A stretch of 64,000 bases of DNA from Oscillatoria sp. FACHB-1407 (GTDB lineage Bacteria > Cyanobacteriota > Cyanobacteriia > Elainellales > Elainellaceae). Shown here in pieces: positions 7,469-16,457 of this stretch. Each line of letters opens with the position of its first letter. Position 1 is the stretch's first letter. The translations under genes were made by a program, and so were the position numbers. The notes under the pieces were generated by a model. It saw only the letters and a program-made list of their open reading frames with translations, was not told the DNA's origin and did no database searches. The stretch is taken from assembly GCF_014697545.1 (NCBI RefSeq), contig NZ_JACJSA010000009.1, positions 124,001 through 188,000 on the forward strand, in the 5' to 3' direction.

Positions 7469-8245
7469 ATGCTGAACCTGACCGGAAAAAACGCCCTCGT
7501 AACGGGCATCGCCAATAACCGCTCGATCGCCTGGGGGATCGCTCAGCAGCTACACGCGGCTGGGGCAAACCTGGGAGTGACCTATCTGCCCGATGATAAA
7601 GGTCGATTTGAGAAAAAAGTAGCTGAACTCGTCGAACCGTTGCAGCCCAGTTTGTTTTTGCCCTGTGATGTGCAGAATGATGCTCAAGTCCAGGAAACGT
7701 TTGACACGATTCGTGATAGGTGGGGCAAGTTAGATATTCTGATTCACTGTTTGGCGTTTGCCAATAAAGATGATCTGACGGGAGACTTTAGTAATGTCTC
7801 CCGTCAGGGCTTTGATTTGGCGTTAGAGGTGAGTGCTTACTCGTTGATTCAACTGAGCCGTGCTGCAAAGCCGCTCATGACGGAAGGAGGCAGCATCGTC
7901 ACGTTGACGTATTTGGGAGGCGTGAAGGTTATTCCCAATTACAACGTCATGGGCATTGCAAAGGCAGCCCTGGAAATGAATGTGCGTTATTTGGCGGCTG
8001 AGTTGGGTCCGCAAAACGTTCGGGTGAACGCCATCTCGGCGGGTCCGATCCGGACGCTGGCATCCTCTGCCGTCGGTGGCATTCTTGATATGATCCACCA
8101 TGTTGAGGAAACGGCTCCTTTGCGCCGGACGGTCACACAGGCTGAAGTGGGCAATGCGGCTGCATTCTTGTGTAGTGACCTATCAAGCGGCATCACTGGA
8201 CAAATTCTTTATGTTGATGCGGGCTACGAGATTATGGGTATGTAA
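7469..8245 (+). CDS. fabI: Enoyl-[acyl-carrier-protein] reductase FabI
   Basis: A 258-residue short-chain dehydrogenase-fold enzyme that reduces enoyl-ACP in the last step of each fatty-acid elongation cycle. The N-terminus has the FabI form of the NAD-binding loop (VTGIANNRSIAWGIA), then HCLAFANKDDLTGDF. The catalytic region has Tyr148 (LTYLGG), Tyr158 (IPNYNVMG) and Lys165 (IAKAALE), the FabI Y-x6-K pattern. The C-terminal VNAISAGPIRTLASS and YVDAGYEIMGM are also typical. The only promoter-like sequence upstream involves the repeat A2 end. Confidence 0.96.
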   Translation: MLNLTGKNALVTGIANNRSIAWGIAQQLHAAGANLGVTYLPDDKGRFEKKVAELVEPLQPSLFLPCDVQNDAQVQETFDTIRDRWGKLDILIHCLAFANKDDLTGDFSNVSRQGFDLALEVSAYSLIQLSRAAKPLMTEGGSIVTLTYLGGVKVIPNYNVMGIAKAALEMNVRYLAAELGPQNVRVNAISAGPIRTLASSAVGGILDMIHHVEETAPLRRTVTQAEVGNAAAFLCSDLSSGITGQILYVDAGYEIMGM

Positions 8246-8267
8246 TCAGACTGATCTGGAGGGCTAC

Positions 8268-8696
8268 TTAGAGATAGTCCTTCAGAAAGTCAAACACATG
8301 GTCTTCCCAACAGGGTTCGGGAAAACGGTTTAACAAATTCGCGAGGATGTCGGCTTCGATCTCCTCGATCGCCTCTTGCAAAAATAGGTCTGCTAATGCC
8401 TTGAGGTCGCGATCGCGCAACGGAGACAGAGGCATGGCGTAACTGTGGGGTTGCGCTACGAGGGAGGATGCAACCTGATGGGCACCAGCCGAAACACTGA
8501 CATGAAGCAAATCACCCTGCGAGGAAATCGCGCCTGGAGGATTCCGATGCGTTGAATCCGATCGCGATGTAGCGGAGTGTTCGCTCAGCCGTTCAGCTTT
8601 TTTCTGCAACAAAGCCTGAGAGCTATGCTGCACAAGCTCTGTCAAAGCTGGGTCATGGCTACTGGGGCTAGAGATAGGAAGCATTGAGTTCAACAA
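8268..8696 (-). CDS. Hypothetical protein
   Basis: A 142-residue open frame convergent with fabI (22 bases between stops). I do not recognise a family. The N-terminal ~90 residues are Ser/His-rich and look disordered; the C-terminal ~45 residues (LKALADLFLQEAIEEIEADI, then LNRFPEPCWEDHVFDFLKDYL) look helical, acidic and conserved in style. The start could be Met1 or Met5. It may be a small regulatory or adaptor protein, but nothing in the context says which. Confidence 0.5.
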   Translation of the reverse strand: MLNSMLPISSPSSHDPALTELVQHSSQALLQKKAERLSEHSATSRSDSTHRNPPGAISSQGDLLHVSVSAGAHQVASSLVAQPHSYAMPLSPLRDRDLKALADLFLQEAIEEIEADILANLLNRFPEPCWEDHVFDFLKDYL

Positions 8697-8842
8697 GGGT
8701 CGCTCATTTGTTAATTATGTTTAAGTTTCTCTAATAATGCACCCTGAGAACTGGAGAGGGAGATAGCGAACAGAAAACAGCAGGATTTAGGAGGAGAATC
8801 ATTCCCTGGCTCCTTTGGTTTCCTAACTTCCACCGTTTGCTG

Positions 8843-8976
8843 TCCTAAAGATTGTGGATCTAATAAATCCGCAAACTGTAAAGGCGGGTCTAGCAGATCA
8901 ATCTGCACGCTGCAATGGATTTGATAGCAAAACCCGCCCCTGCCTAATCTCAAACTGATTGAATTCCCATTCCTAA
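8843..8976 (+). repeat. Family D repeat, copy D1 (about 130 bp)
   Basis: It shares with 18771-18893 the order ATTGTGGAT, AATCCG-AAACTGTA, GGCGGGT-TAGCAGA, ATCTGCAC, TGGATTT, ATTGAAT-CCCA-TCCT. Complementary segments inside (GGCGGGT at about 8883 and ACCCGCC at about 8933) can pair. No coding role is evident. Confidence 0.65.
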
Positions 8977-9165
8977 ACTATGGCTGTGGCAAAAACTGGG
9001 CTGAATGCAGTAACTACTCAGTGAACGGTTGTGCTGAAGTTTTTGATTTTAAAACTTTCTAGAGAGGGATTGGGCTTCTTGTGGTGCCCGTCGGACTTAA
9101 ACCAACAACACTTACCCGCAGATGTACGCTTTTACCAGCTAAAAATCAGTATTAATCAGCACACA
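8977..9165. other. Non-coding spacer before the 14-bp array
   Basis: No gene is seen; the open frame here runs into the tandem array and has no family-like features. Confidence 0.35.
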
Positions 9166-9277
9166 ACAGTTTTCCAAACACAGTTTTCCAAACACAGTTC
9201 TCTAAACACAGTTCTCTAAACACAGTTCTCTAAACACAGTTCTCTAAACACAGTTCTCTAAACACAGTTCTCTAAAC
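9166..9277 (+). repeat. 14-bp tandem repeat array, eight units
   Basis: Two units of ACAGTTTTCCAAAC are followed by six of ACAGTTCTCTAAAC with no spacers (8 x 14 = 112 bases), and the array then runs into ACAATGG. A second 14-bp array with an unrelated unit lies at 36862-36959. This fits the long tandemly repeated repetitive (LTRR) class described in cyanobacteria. Confidence 0.95.
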
Positions 9278-9445
9278 ACAATGGTTTACTGGGGGCATGG
9301 CTTAACCTCAATTCGGGTTAAGCAGCCCAGCGGCTCAACTCGCGGACTACCAGACATCAGGAATTTGCCCAACTAACGCGGGTCGGTTTTGCTCGCAGTG
9401 CAGCAGTTTCAATCGCTAAAGTTCTGATCCCGAACTTAGACTGGC

Positions 9446-10150
9446 TTACAGATTGAGGGTGGTTAGTTCGGTGGGGTAAAGGTCGATCGCAAAAACGTCA
9501 GCAAAAGCTGTGGCGACTTGTTGCTGCACTTGAGCCATCTCAACCCCAGGAAGCCACTGCGCTAGACTCCCGACAGGCTTATCGGCAATGCCACAGGGGA
9601 CGATATGGGAGAAGCCGCTGAGATCGGGGCACACATTCAACGCAAACCCATGCATGGTGATCCAACGGCTCACCTTGATGCCGATCGCGGCAACTTTGCG
9701 CCCCTCGACCCAAACCCCGGTCAGCCCAGAGATACGTTCTCCCTGCAATCCATACTGGCTCAGCACACGGATCAGCACCTCTTCAAGCTGACGCAAATAC
9801 CAGTGCAGATCGCGTTGATAGTGATTCAGATTGAGAATGGCGTAGCCAACAAGTTGACCAGGGCAATGATAGGTCACCTCGCCCCCTCGTTCTGTGCGAA
9901 CTACTTGCCACTCTGTATGTGTGGGATCAAATTTCAAAAAGCCGGGGTCTGATCCCTGCCCCAACGTATAAACAGGTGGGTGTTCCAACAAAAACAGCAC
10001 ATCGGTTTGACGGGGATCAGCGCGACGACTCTCGACTAGCGATCGCTGCCACTGCCAAGCGCGATCATAAGGCACCAACCCCGGTGTCACCAGATAACAC
10101 CCCCGTTTTTGGATTGGTTCAGACAGGAGAGGTTGAATTAGCTTGTTCAA
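9446..10150 (-). CDS. lipB: Octanoyltransferase LipB
   Basis: A 234-residue cytoplasmic enzyme that moves the octanoyl group from acyl carrier protein to lipoyl-dependent enzymes, the first step of lipoate synthesis. Family motifs are present: [30 protein letters not shown] (88-103), [20 protein letters not shown] with Lys152, and PCGI with the catalytic Cys186. The extra N-terminal residues are common in cyanobacterial LipB. It is divergent from hpf/lrtA, with 165 bases between the starts. Confidence 0.95.
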   Translation of the reverse strand: MNKLIQPLLSEPIQKRGCYLVTPGLVPYDRAWQWQRSLVESRRADPRQTDVLFLLEHPPVYTLGQGSDPGFLKFDPTHTEWQVVRTERGGEVTYHCPGQLVGYAILNLNHYQRDLHWYLRQLEEVLIRVLSQYGLQGERISGLTGVWVEGRKVAAIGIKVSRWITMHGFALNVCPDLSGFSHIVPCGIADKPVGSLAQWLPGVEMAQVQQQVATAFADVFAIDLYPTELTTLNL

Positions 10151-10315
10151 AATTTGCTAGGAGATCAAGAGTAATTTGACGCAATTTTGGTTAATCTCAA
10201 CCATGTTCAAATCAAGAATTATCACGGGATGCAAAAGAATTTTAAACGACACTGTTGCCCAGAATACAAGGTGCTAGGGTAAAAACATAACCCAAATCCT
10301 CAGGGGAGGAAGCTT

Positions 10316-10957
10316 ATGAAGCTCGTTATTCAGGGCAAAAATATCGAAATCACAGAAGCCATCCATGAGTATGTGCATCAAAAGATTGAGAAAGCAGTGA
10401 ATCACTTTCAAAGTCTAACCACCGAAGTGGATGTTCATCTGTCTGTTGCCCGCAATCCCCGAATTAACCCCAAACAGACAGCAGAAGTCACTATTTATGC
10501 CAACGGCGCAGTTGTGCGGGCAGAGGAGAGCAGCGAAAACCTCTATGCCAGTATTGACATGGTTGCCGATAAAATTACTCGTCAGCTTCGCAAATATAAG
10601 GAAAAACGGCAAGACAAGAGCAAAGCAGCTGTCAAGACGACTGATGCTCTCAATGAACAATCGGTTGCGCCCACGCTGATTACCCGCACTCCAGAGTTGC
10701 CTCCCCAGGTCATCAGAACTAAATATTTTGCAATGCCTCCGATGACTGTGGAAGAAGCATTGGAGCAGTTAGAGTTAGTCGATCACGATTTCTACATGTT
10801 TCTTAATGCAGAAACAGGTGAGATCAACGTGATCTATGAGCGCAACCATGGCGGATATGGCGTGATTCAACCGCGTCACTCCAATGGCAATGGCAATGGC
10901 AAAGCTGTTGCTTCGACCAACGGTGCCTCAAAGAACTTGCACCATACCAAGGTCTAA
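10316..10957 (+). CDS. hpf: Long-form ribosome hibernation factor (LrtA/HPF)
   Basis: A 213-residue protein of the long HPF type. The N-terminal S30AE domain (about 1-100) begins [20 protein letters not shown]; the C-terminal dimerisation domain (about 135-185) contains [20 protein letters not shown] and the conserved [20 protein letters not shown]. In cyanobacteria it is called LrtA, light-repressed transcript A; it binds 30S subunits and promotes inactive 100S dimers in the dark or under starvation. A strong ribosome site (GGGGAGG) precedes the ATG. A Gly/Asn-rich tail ends the protein. A nested hairpin terminator lies at 11097-11157. Confidence 0.94.
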   Translation: MKLVIQGKNIEITEAIHEYVHQKIEKAVNHFQSLTTEVDVHLSVARNPRINPKQTAEVTIYANGAVVRAEESSENLYASIDMVADKITRQLRKYKEKRQDKSKAAVKTTDALNEQSVAPTLITRTPELPPQVIRTKYFAMPPMTVEEALEQLELVDHDFYMFLNAETGEINVIYERNHGGYGVIQPRHSNGNGNGKAVASTNGASKNLHHTKV

Positions 10958-10990
10958 GTACAGCTATTCACAGATAAGGGGTTGGAAACA

Positions 10991-11085
10991 TAGCTTTGGT
11001 CAGAAAGCTTAAGGCAATAGCTCAAACCCTGATGCTGGGAAAACTTCCTGACTCGCCTCCGCCCCGTCAAATGGAGCTACGGCTA
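10991..11085 (+). mobile_element. Family C MITE-like element, copy C1 (95 bp)
   Basis: It begins TAGCTTTGGTCAGAAAGCTT and ends GAGCTACGGCTA, with short terminal inverted repeats TAGC/GCTA. It is closely similar to 29095-29195 (direct) and to 17533-17633 (inverted). The right flank is TA and the left flank CA, so a TA target duplication may have decayed. No coding capacity; a transposase would have to act in trans. Confidence 0.7.
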
Positions 11086-11096
11086 TACTTGCCTTT

Positions 11097-11157
11097 GAAA
11101 CCGGGTTTTCTTTGTTGAAGTTCCAGGGTGTTGGAACTACGGAAGAAACCCGGTTTC
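11097..11157 (+). terminator. Nested hairpin, likely terminator of hpf/lrtA
   Basis: Outer arms of 12 bases (GAAACCGGGTTT and its complement ending at 11157) enclose a second hairpin AGTTCCA-GGGTGT-TGGAACT, and TTT follows. It sits between hpf and the convergent methylase gene. Confidence 0.65.
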
Positions 11158-11253
11158 TTTGTGCCGTTTATTCTTCATCGTTTATCCTTTTCTTCTCCCC
11201 TGTTCTCCTGGGTAGACGCGATGAATCGTGCCTCTTCCCTTTCCTTTGATCCT

Positions 11254-13359
11254 TCATCTTTTCTTGTTTCTCGCTTCCCCATCCCACGCTTCAACCTGCT
11301 CGATCTCGGTCGTGGTTAAGCCGTATAACTCATAGACCAGGTGATTGATCTGGCGATCGCACAATTCCACTAATTCCACAGATTCCCGTGATTGTCCCTG
11401 GAGGAGACGCCAATTAACCAGCTCAAGCAGTTGGCAATAGAGAGAGTGGTTTGCGGTGATTTTTTCAGTGGGGCGATCGCCCACGTTTTCCAGGTCAGGC
11501 GGTGGAATGGGAATCTGTTTGAGTTGGGGTGGTCCCACTCGCAAATACCCTCCTTGCAGACTGTTGCCGCCAAAGTGGCTAACAAAATAGAGCCGAATGA
11601 GGCTGCTGTTCAAAATTCCCAGAAGGTAGCGCAGGTCAACCGTTGAACAAACCACCGACGTCGATTTGCCTGCCAAAATGCCTCCAGTGGCATCAAGGGC
11701 ACATTCTAAGCCTTGTGTCATGCCAGCGACCACGATTTTGGGTTGAGACGCCTGTTGCCAGCGTTTTTGGGGTAACTGCTGAGCTTGCGATCGCCCCACC
11801 ACAGGGTGCCAGTAGCTCGCTCCCAAATACCGCAATGGTTTCTGACCCCACAACAAACAATAGCGATCGATCGTGCCACTGTTGACCATTCGCAGATCTC
11901 CGGGCTCTGGCTCTGGTTTGTCTTGAAGGAGCGATCGCAGGTCATACGCCTCGGCAACGGTGGCGGCTCCAGTGACTTGAGCAATCTCAGCCAATGGGGG
12001 AAATTTGAGTCGCAGTTCAGCGAGCCAGAGTGCTGATGCGTTGGGGGAGGAGAGCAACCAGGGCTGCTCAGGGTGGCGGGTGTAGAGGGCATAGTCGAAG
12101 GAATGCGATCGCTCCACTACCGGAGCAGAGGCATCCCCGACCAGAGTCATCTGTGCGTACTCAACAGATGATAGCGATGTCGCAATTCCTTTTTGCGCGA
12201 TGAACACCAAAGGATAGGCTGCTGCCGCAAACACTGGCACACGGGAGTAGTCGTGAATCGCCAGGAGGTGGTTGTCACGGGTGAGGAGCGATCGCACCTT
12301 TGCCGCATAGGTCGCCGATGCCAGTTTGTTAGGGACGACAAAGCTCAGCACCCCCCCCGGTTTGCACAGTTCCAACCCCTTCTCAATAAATACGCAAAAC
12401 AGATCCCAGTTGCCGACAGCAGTTTGATAGTGAGTCGTGCAATACCGTCGCCATTCGGGCAATAGGGCTGTCATCCACTCAGAGTCAAGGTAAGGGGGGT
12501 TGCCCACCACCCCATCAAATCCGCCCGCCTCTGTGAGGACAGGAAAGGTTTGGTGCCAATCAAAATTGATGAGGGCATTGCCGCACTGGAGATTGTGATC
12601 CAGGTTGGGCAGTGAACCAGGGGGATCGGATTCGCCAATCAGCAGTTGCAACCAGAGGGAAAGCTTAGTGACAGCGATCGCCTGAGGGTCAATGTCTACC
12701 CCAAAAATGCAATCCAGGAGAAGCGATCGCCGCTTTTCGTAGGGTAAGTGGGCGGCGTGTGCCTCTAACAACCGTTGGTAAGCTGTCAGCAGAAACACCC
12801 CCCCACCACAGGCAGGGTCTAGAACGGTGGGTCTGGGGTTAGACAGTCGATCGAGTGTGTTGTGGAGGATGTCATTGGCGATCGCCCGTGGTGTGTAATA
12901 CGATCCCCCCGTCTTTTGGACGGAAGGGTTTTGAGTGCTGCCATGAGAATTTGTGATCTCCCACTGGCTCAAACACCGTTCGTATGCCTGTCCTAAAAGC
13001 TCAACCCCGATCGCTGTTGTCCACGCGGTTTCAAGCTGGATGAGCGTATCGCAGAGCAGGTCATCCGGGATGATCAGGTGCCTATTTAAGGGAAGCAAAA
13101 GGGATGGATAACTTGTATTGACAACCTGGATTAAGTGCTGCAACCGCCCGTAAATATCACTCTCTCGTTGCAGGCGATGGAGGTGTCCTGCTGAAATCAG
13201 GCGATACTGTTCGCACAATTTCAACCCTAAAAGGTTGATGATCAAGTTCTGAATCGGGTAGTTGCGTTCGGATGGAGATAGCGCGGGCTGTTGCTGAGTG
13301 AGGTAGGTGGCGATCGCTCGTTGCCAACGCTCAACCTGTCGCAGTAGCCCTTCACTCAT
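11254..13359 (-). CDS. N6-adenine DNA methyltransferase, Eco57I-like, no nuclease domain seen
   Basis: A 701-residue protein with a gamma-type N6-adenine methylase core: TGGSYYTP (150-157, motif X), DPACGGGVFLL (181-191, AdoMet-binding motif I), FGVDIDPQAI (219-228, motif II), CGNALINF (259-266) and the catalytic NPPY (287-290). The C-terminal ~300 residues resemble the TaqI/Eco57I-type target recognition domain. Type IIG enzymes carry a nuclease domain before the methylase; here the first ~145 residues show no PD-(D/E)xK pattern I can see, so it is probably an orphan methylase or works with a separate nuclease. Its ATG overlaps the SRAP stop by 4 bases (ATGA). Confidence 0.88.
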   Translation of the reverse strand: MSEGLLRQVERWQRAIATYLTQQQPALSPSERNYPIQNLIINLLGLKLCEQYRLISAGHLHRLQRESDIYGRLQHLIQVVNTSYPSLLLPLNRHLIIPDDLLCDTLIQLETAWTTAIGVELLGQAYERCLSQWEITNSHGSTQNPSVQKTGGSYYTPRAIANDILHNTLDRLSNPRPTVLDPACGGGVFLLTAYQRLLEAHAAHLPYEKRRSLLLDCIFGVDIDPQAIAVTKLSLWLQLLIGESDPPGSLPNLDHNLQCGNALINFDWHQTFPVLTEAGGFDGVVGNPPYLDSEWMTALLPEWRRYCTTHYQTAVGNWDLFCVFIEKGLELCKPGGVLSFVVPNKLASATYAAKVRSLLTRDNHLLAIHDYSRVPVFAAAAYPLVFIAQKGIATSLSSVEYAQMTLVGDASAPVVERSHSFDYALYTRHPEQPWLLSSPNASALWLAELRLKFPPLAEIAQVTGAATVAEAYDLRSLLQDKPEPEPGDLRMVNSGTIDRYCLLWGQKPLRYLGASYWHPVVGRSQAQQLPQKRWQQASQPKIVVAGMTQGLECALDATGGILAGKSTSVVCSTVDLRYLLGILNSSLIRLYFVSHFGGNSLQGGYLRVGPPQLKQIPIPPPDLENVGDRPTEKITANHSLYCQLLELVNWRLLQGQSRESVELVELCDRQINHLVYELYGLTTTEIEQVEAWDGEARNKKR

Positions 13360-14027
13360 GCGCCGATCGGTTCAACACAAGTGGGATCGTCATACTTCGG
13401 GCTATTCATCCGAGGACTCACCGGATAGCTCATCATCGGGTCAGTGTCATAAGGCTGCAAGAGTGCCTCGAGTCGGTCGGTTTGTTGCATATCAGGGTCG
13501 AGCCAGAGATCGTAATCCTGAGGATGAAGAATTACAGGCATCCGATCATGAATCGAACTCAGGAGATCGTTTGCCTCGGTTGTCAAAATCGTGCAGGAGT
13601 CAATCTCACTCCCGTCGGCTCCCTGCCAGTGCTCCCACAATCCAGCAAAGGCAAAAGGCTGGTGCGATCGCATCTGAAAATAGTAAGGTTGTTTGCCTGT
13701 GTCCGATCGCTGCCATTCATAAAAGCCATCGGTTACAACCAGACATCGTCTACGCTTAAATGCTGCTCGAAAGGAGGGTTTCTCCGCTACTGTCTCCGCC
13801 CGTGCGTTGATCAGGCGTGCGCCCATCTTAGGGTCTTTTGCCCACGAGGGAATTAACCCCCAATACAGCAATTGAAAGTGCCGTGGCTCGTCTGCCATGG
13901 CGAGAACGACGGGGGCAGGTTGGGTGGGGGCAATGTTGTAGCGAGGCATCACATCCGGTTCGACACTGAGTTGAAACGTCTCAGCGATCGCCTTTCCCGT
14001 TTGCCCTAACGAAAACCGTCCGCACAC
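13356..14027 (-). CDS. SRAP/HMCES-family abasic-site DNA-protein crosslink protein (YedK-like)
   Basis: A 223-residue SOS-response-associated peptidase-family protein. Known members (bacterial YedK, human HMCES) trap abasic sites in single-stranded DNA through a covalent bond from Cys2 and may also release it autocatalytically. All key elements are present: Met-Cys2-Gly at the N-terminus (MCGRFSLG), RYNIAPTQ with Asn31, LINARAET (72-79), DGFYEW with Glu104, and HDRMPVIL with His160. It is middle gene of a three-gene set: the nuclease ends 21 bases upstream and its own stop overlaps the methylase start. Confidence 0.95.
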   Translation of the reverse strand: MCGRFSLGQTGKAIAETFQLSVEPDVMPRYNIAPTQPAPVVLAMADEPRHFQLLYWGLIPSWAKDPKMGARLINARAETVAEKPSFRAAFKRRRCLVVTDGFYEWQRSDTGKQPYYFQMRSHQPFAFAGLWEHWQGADGSEIDSCTILTTEANDLLSSIHDRMPVILHPQDYDLWLDPDMQQTDRLEALLQPYDTDPMMSYPVSPRMNSPKYDDPTCVEPIGA

Positions 14028-14048
14028 TGCCCTCTGCTCCCAAATTGA

Positions 14049-14843
14049 TCAAAGGCTCAATACGAGTTGTAGCCCACTTTCGGGTTTGCTGTCCTCTGGC
14101 AAAGGATCGGGATCTACATTCACCGCCGGACAATAGCGCGCGTAGGCACAGCGATCGCACTGATCTCCCGGAAACGGCGACCAACGGCGATCGTGTCGCA
14201 GTTGCAAGGCTAACTCGCCAATCAGTGACTCAACCTGCTGCCGATGATGAGGTGTAACATCAAAGCTAATTTTTTCTCCGCTGCGAAGGTAAAGCAAGCT
14301 CAACCGCTTTAAGCTACGCCGATAGCGTTGCTCCAGTGCCAAAAAATACAGCCCGATCTGCAAATCCATCTCATCGGGGTGCATCAGGTCGATGTCCTTA
14401 GAGGATTTGTAGTCAATTAACTCCAGCCCATCGTCTAGATAATCGAGGCGATCATACCGTCCTGTTAAAAGAAACTCGACGTTTTCAACTTGCAACGTCC
14501 CCTGAATTCTGCCTTCCACTGCGAGTGGTCGCCGCAACGAACTTTGATTAGCGATGAACGTATGATAATAACGCTGTAGGATTGATCGTCCCTCAGTCAC
14601 CTGATTCGGAGTTAGATCGCGGGTCTGCTGACTCCAACAATGCTCCAGCCAATCAAACTGAGGAATGGCATCCTGATAGTGCCAATCTCGATAAATTTGT
14701 GCCAATGCTTGATGCAGTGAGGTTCCCAGGACGGCTGAGCTAAAAAACGCCGCTCCGGGCAACCGCCGCTCATACCGAAAATAATACGCTTGGGGACAAC
14801 GATAATATGCCTGTAGCTTAGCGGCGGAGATCGAGTACGTCAT
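14049..14843 (-). CDS. Cas4/RecB-like PD-(D/E)xK nuclease with Fe-S cysteines
   Basis: A 264-residue protein when started at the ATG at 14843 (MTYSISAAKLQAYYRCPQAY), which has AGGTGA upstream; an in-frame GTG 66 bases earlier adds an unconserved extension. The nuclease core is clear: a His in LHQAL (44), GRYDRLDY with Asp131, LELIDYKSSK (140-149) giving the Asp-x-Lys pair, and the QxxxY-like LQIGLYFLAL. Cys16 plus CDRCAYARYC (Cys229, 232, 238) form the four-cysteine set that binds a 4Fe-4S cluster in Cas4 and AddB. No CRISPR array or cas genes are near, so a DNA repair or defence role with the SRAP and methylase genes is more likely. Confidence 0.9.
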   Translation of the reverse strand: MTYSISAAKLQAYYRCPQAYYFRYERRLPGAAFFSSAVLGTSLHQALAQIYRDWHYQDAIPQFDWLEHCWSQQTRDLTPNQVTEGRSILQRYYHTFIANQSSLRRPLAVEGRIQGTLQVENVEFLLTGRYDRLDYLDDGLELIDYKSSKDIDLMHPDEMDLQIGLYFLALEQRYRRSLKRLSLLYLRSGEKISFDVTPHHRQQVESLIGELALQLRHDRRWSPFPGDQCDRCAYARYCPAVNVDPDPLPEDSKPESGLQLVLSL

Positions 14844-14910
14844 AATCACCTGAAGCAGAGAGTGGCAGATCAAGAGCGGCAGGTCACAACCAACACCAAC
14901 GACCCACACC

Positions 14911-14960
14911 TATAGCAGAACGCGACTCATGATTTCCATTCACTCTACCATGACGCTATA
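14911..14960. repeat. Short segment with TATAGC/GCTATA ends
   Basis: A 50-base stretch starts TATAGCAG and ends GACGCTATA, the same terminal motif as families A and B but with a different, shorter interior. It may be a decayed or minimal element upstream of the nuclease operon. Confidence 0.35.
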
Positions 14961-15172
14961 GGTAGTGTCTAAGCTAAAATTTCTGATCGCGATCGCCACA
15001 TTCAGTGTTTCTTGTCCCTACTCAGCCAGAGGCGGTTTTGACAAAATTCGCGTTCCTAAGCCATAATCTCATCACACAAAAGGCAATTTTGGGAACCCTA
15101 GTAACAGAACTATTGCCCCTTTAAGACAGATCAAGTCTTTATCATGGGTTAAAGCCCTTTATCGCAGTCGTA

Positions 15173-16384
15173 ATGCTGAGCCGAATTAAAGATATTGCCG
15201 CCAGTCTTGCCCCTCGCCTCATTGAGATTCGTCGTCACCTCCACAGCAACCCCGAACTGAGTGGTCAAGAATATCAAACTGCTGCCTATGTGGCAGGGGT
15301 CATGTCCTCCTGTGGGTTGCGTGTGCAAGAACTGGTTGGCAAGGTGGGAGTCGTAGCCGAGCTAGCCGGAACCGGGGAAGATTCTCGATTACTCGCCATT
15401 CGGACGGACATGGACGCTCTCCCGATTCAGGAGCGTACCGGGTTAGACTTTGCCTCTCGCCAACCAGGCATCATGCACGCCTGTGGTCATGATGTCCACA
15501 CAACCGTTGGCTTGGGTACGGCAATGGTCTTGTCTCAACTGGCAGAAGCATTACCGGGCAACATCCGATTTCTCTTTCAACCTGCCGAAGAAACGGCTCA
15601 AGGGGCAAACTGGATGATTCGGGATGGGGCAATGAATGGAGTATCGTCAATCTTGAGTGTTCATGTGTTTCCCACAATCCCCGCAGGTTGTGTTGGCATC
15701 CGCTATGGAGCACTGACAGCAGCAGCAGACGATCTAGAGTTGACGATCATTGGAGAGTCAGGGCATGGGGCACGCCCCCACGAGGCGGTTGATGCGATCT
15801 GGATTGCCTCTCAGGTGATCACGACGCTGCAACAGGCGATTAGCCGCACCCAAAATCCACTGCGTCCTGTCGTGCTGACCATTGGTCAAATTCAAGGAGG
15901 ACGAGCTCCCAACGTGATTGCCGATCAGGTGCGTATGACGGGCACAGTGCGATCGCTTCACCCTGACACCAGCGCAACCCTGCCCAACTGGATCGAGCAG
16001 ATTGTAGCGAGTGTCTGCCAATCTTATGGGGCACGGTATGAAATGAACTACAAACGGGGGGTTCCCTCGGTATTAAACAACTCACCGTTGACTCAGATTG
16101 TTGAAACAGCAGCAGAGGAAGCTTGGGGCAGCGATCGCGTCCAGATCTTGCTGGAACCTTCCCTCGGAGCCGAAGATTTCTCCCTTTATCTACAACACGC
16201 CCCCGGAACAATGTTTCGTCTGGGGGTCGCCTTTCCCGACCAACCCAACTACCCCCTCCATCATCCTCAGTTTCATGTCGATGAAGCATCGATTGTGACA
16301 GGAGTTGTCACCATGGCATATTCTGCTTACCTGTATTGGCAACGGGGTGATCATCGTGACGGGGGAGCAGATTTACCTCGCTAG
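15173..16384 (+). CDS. M20-family amidohydrolase (N-acyl amino acid / IAA-amide hydrolase type)
   Basis: A 403-residue metallopeptidase-fold enzyme that hydrolyses N-acyl amino acids or related amides. Metal-binding residues are visible: RTDMDALP (77-84), MHACGHDVHTT with Cys104, His106 and His109, and QPAEE (136-140). A lid domain in the middle has GHGARPHEAVDAIW, and the C-terminus has GAEDFSLYLQHAPGTMFRLG and PLHHPQFHVDE, all typical. The substrate cannot be told from sequence. It stands alone between spacers, with a hairpin terminator candidate at 16429. Confidence 0.92.
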   Translation: MLSRIKDIAASLAPRLIEIRRHLHSNPELSGQEYQTAAYVAGVMSSCGLRVQELVGKVGVVAELAGTGEDSRLLAIRTDMDALPIQERTGLDFASRQPGIMHACGHDVHTTVGLGTAMVLSQLAEALPGNIRFLFQPAEETAQGANWMIRDGAMNGVSSILSVHVFPTIPAGCVGIRYGALTAAADDLELTIIGESGHGARPHEAVDAIWIASQVITTLQQAISRTQNPLRPVVLTIGQIQGGRAPNVIADQVRMTGTVRSLHPDTSATLPNWIEQIVASVCQSYGARYEMNYKRGVPSVLNNSPLTQIVETAAEEAWGSDRVQILLEPSLGAEDFSLYLQHAPGTMFRLGVAFPDQPNYPLHHPQFHVDEASIVTGVVTMAYSAYLYWQRGDHRDGGADLPR

Positions 16385-16428
16385 CACATGACAGCCCAGA
16401 AGACCTGAGAAGTTTTACGGTCGCCGAT

Positions 16429-16457
16429 GTTGTTTTAGTCGTTTAGACTAAAACAAC
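16429..16457 (+). terminator. Perfect 12-bp hairpin after the M20 gene
   Basis: GTTGTTTTAGTC-GTTTA-GACTAAAACAAC, a perfect stem with a 5-base loop, 45 bases after the stop codon. No long T-run follows on the plus strand, so its terminator role is likely but not certain. Confidence 0.6.

Noticed and set aside
8711-8953. 80-codon minus-strand frame
   Set aside because: It lies largely within repeat D1 and is best explained by the repeat.
9166-9277. Tandem arrays considered as CRISPR
   Set aside because: Units are 14 bases with no spacers, here and at 36862-36959, and no cas genes are present. The Cas4-like nuclease at 14049 stands with repair-type genes.
14844-14909. N-terminal extension of the Cas4-like nuclease from an upstream GTG
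   Set aside because: The extra 22 residues are unlike the family, and the ATG at 14843 has AGGTGA at suitable spacing.
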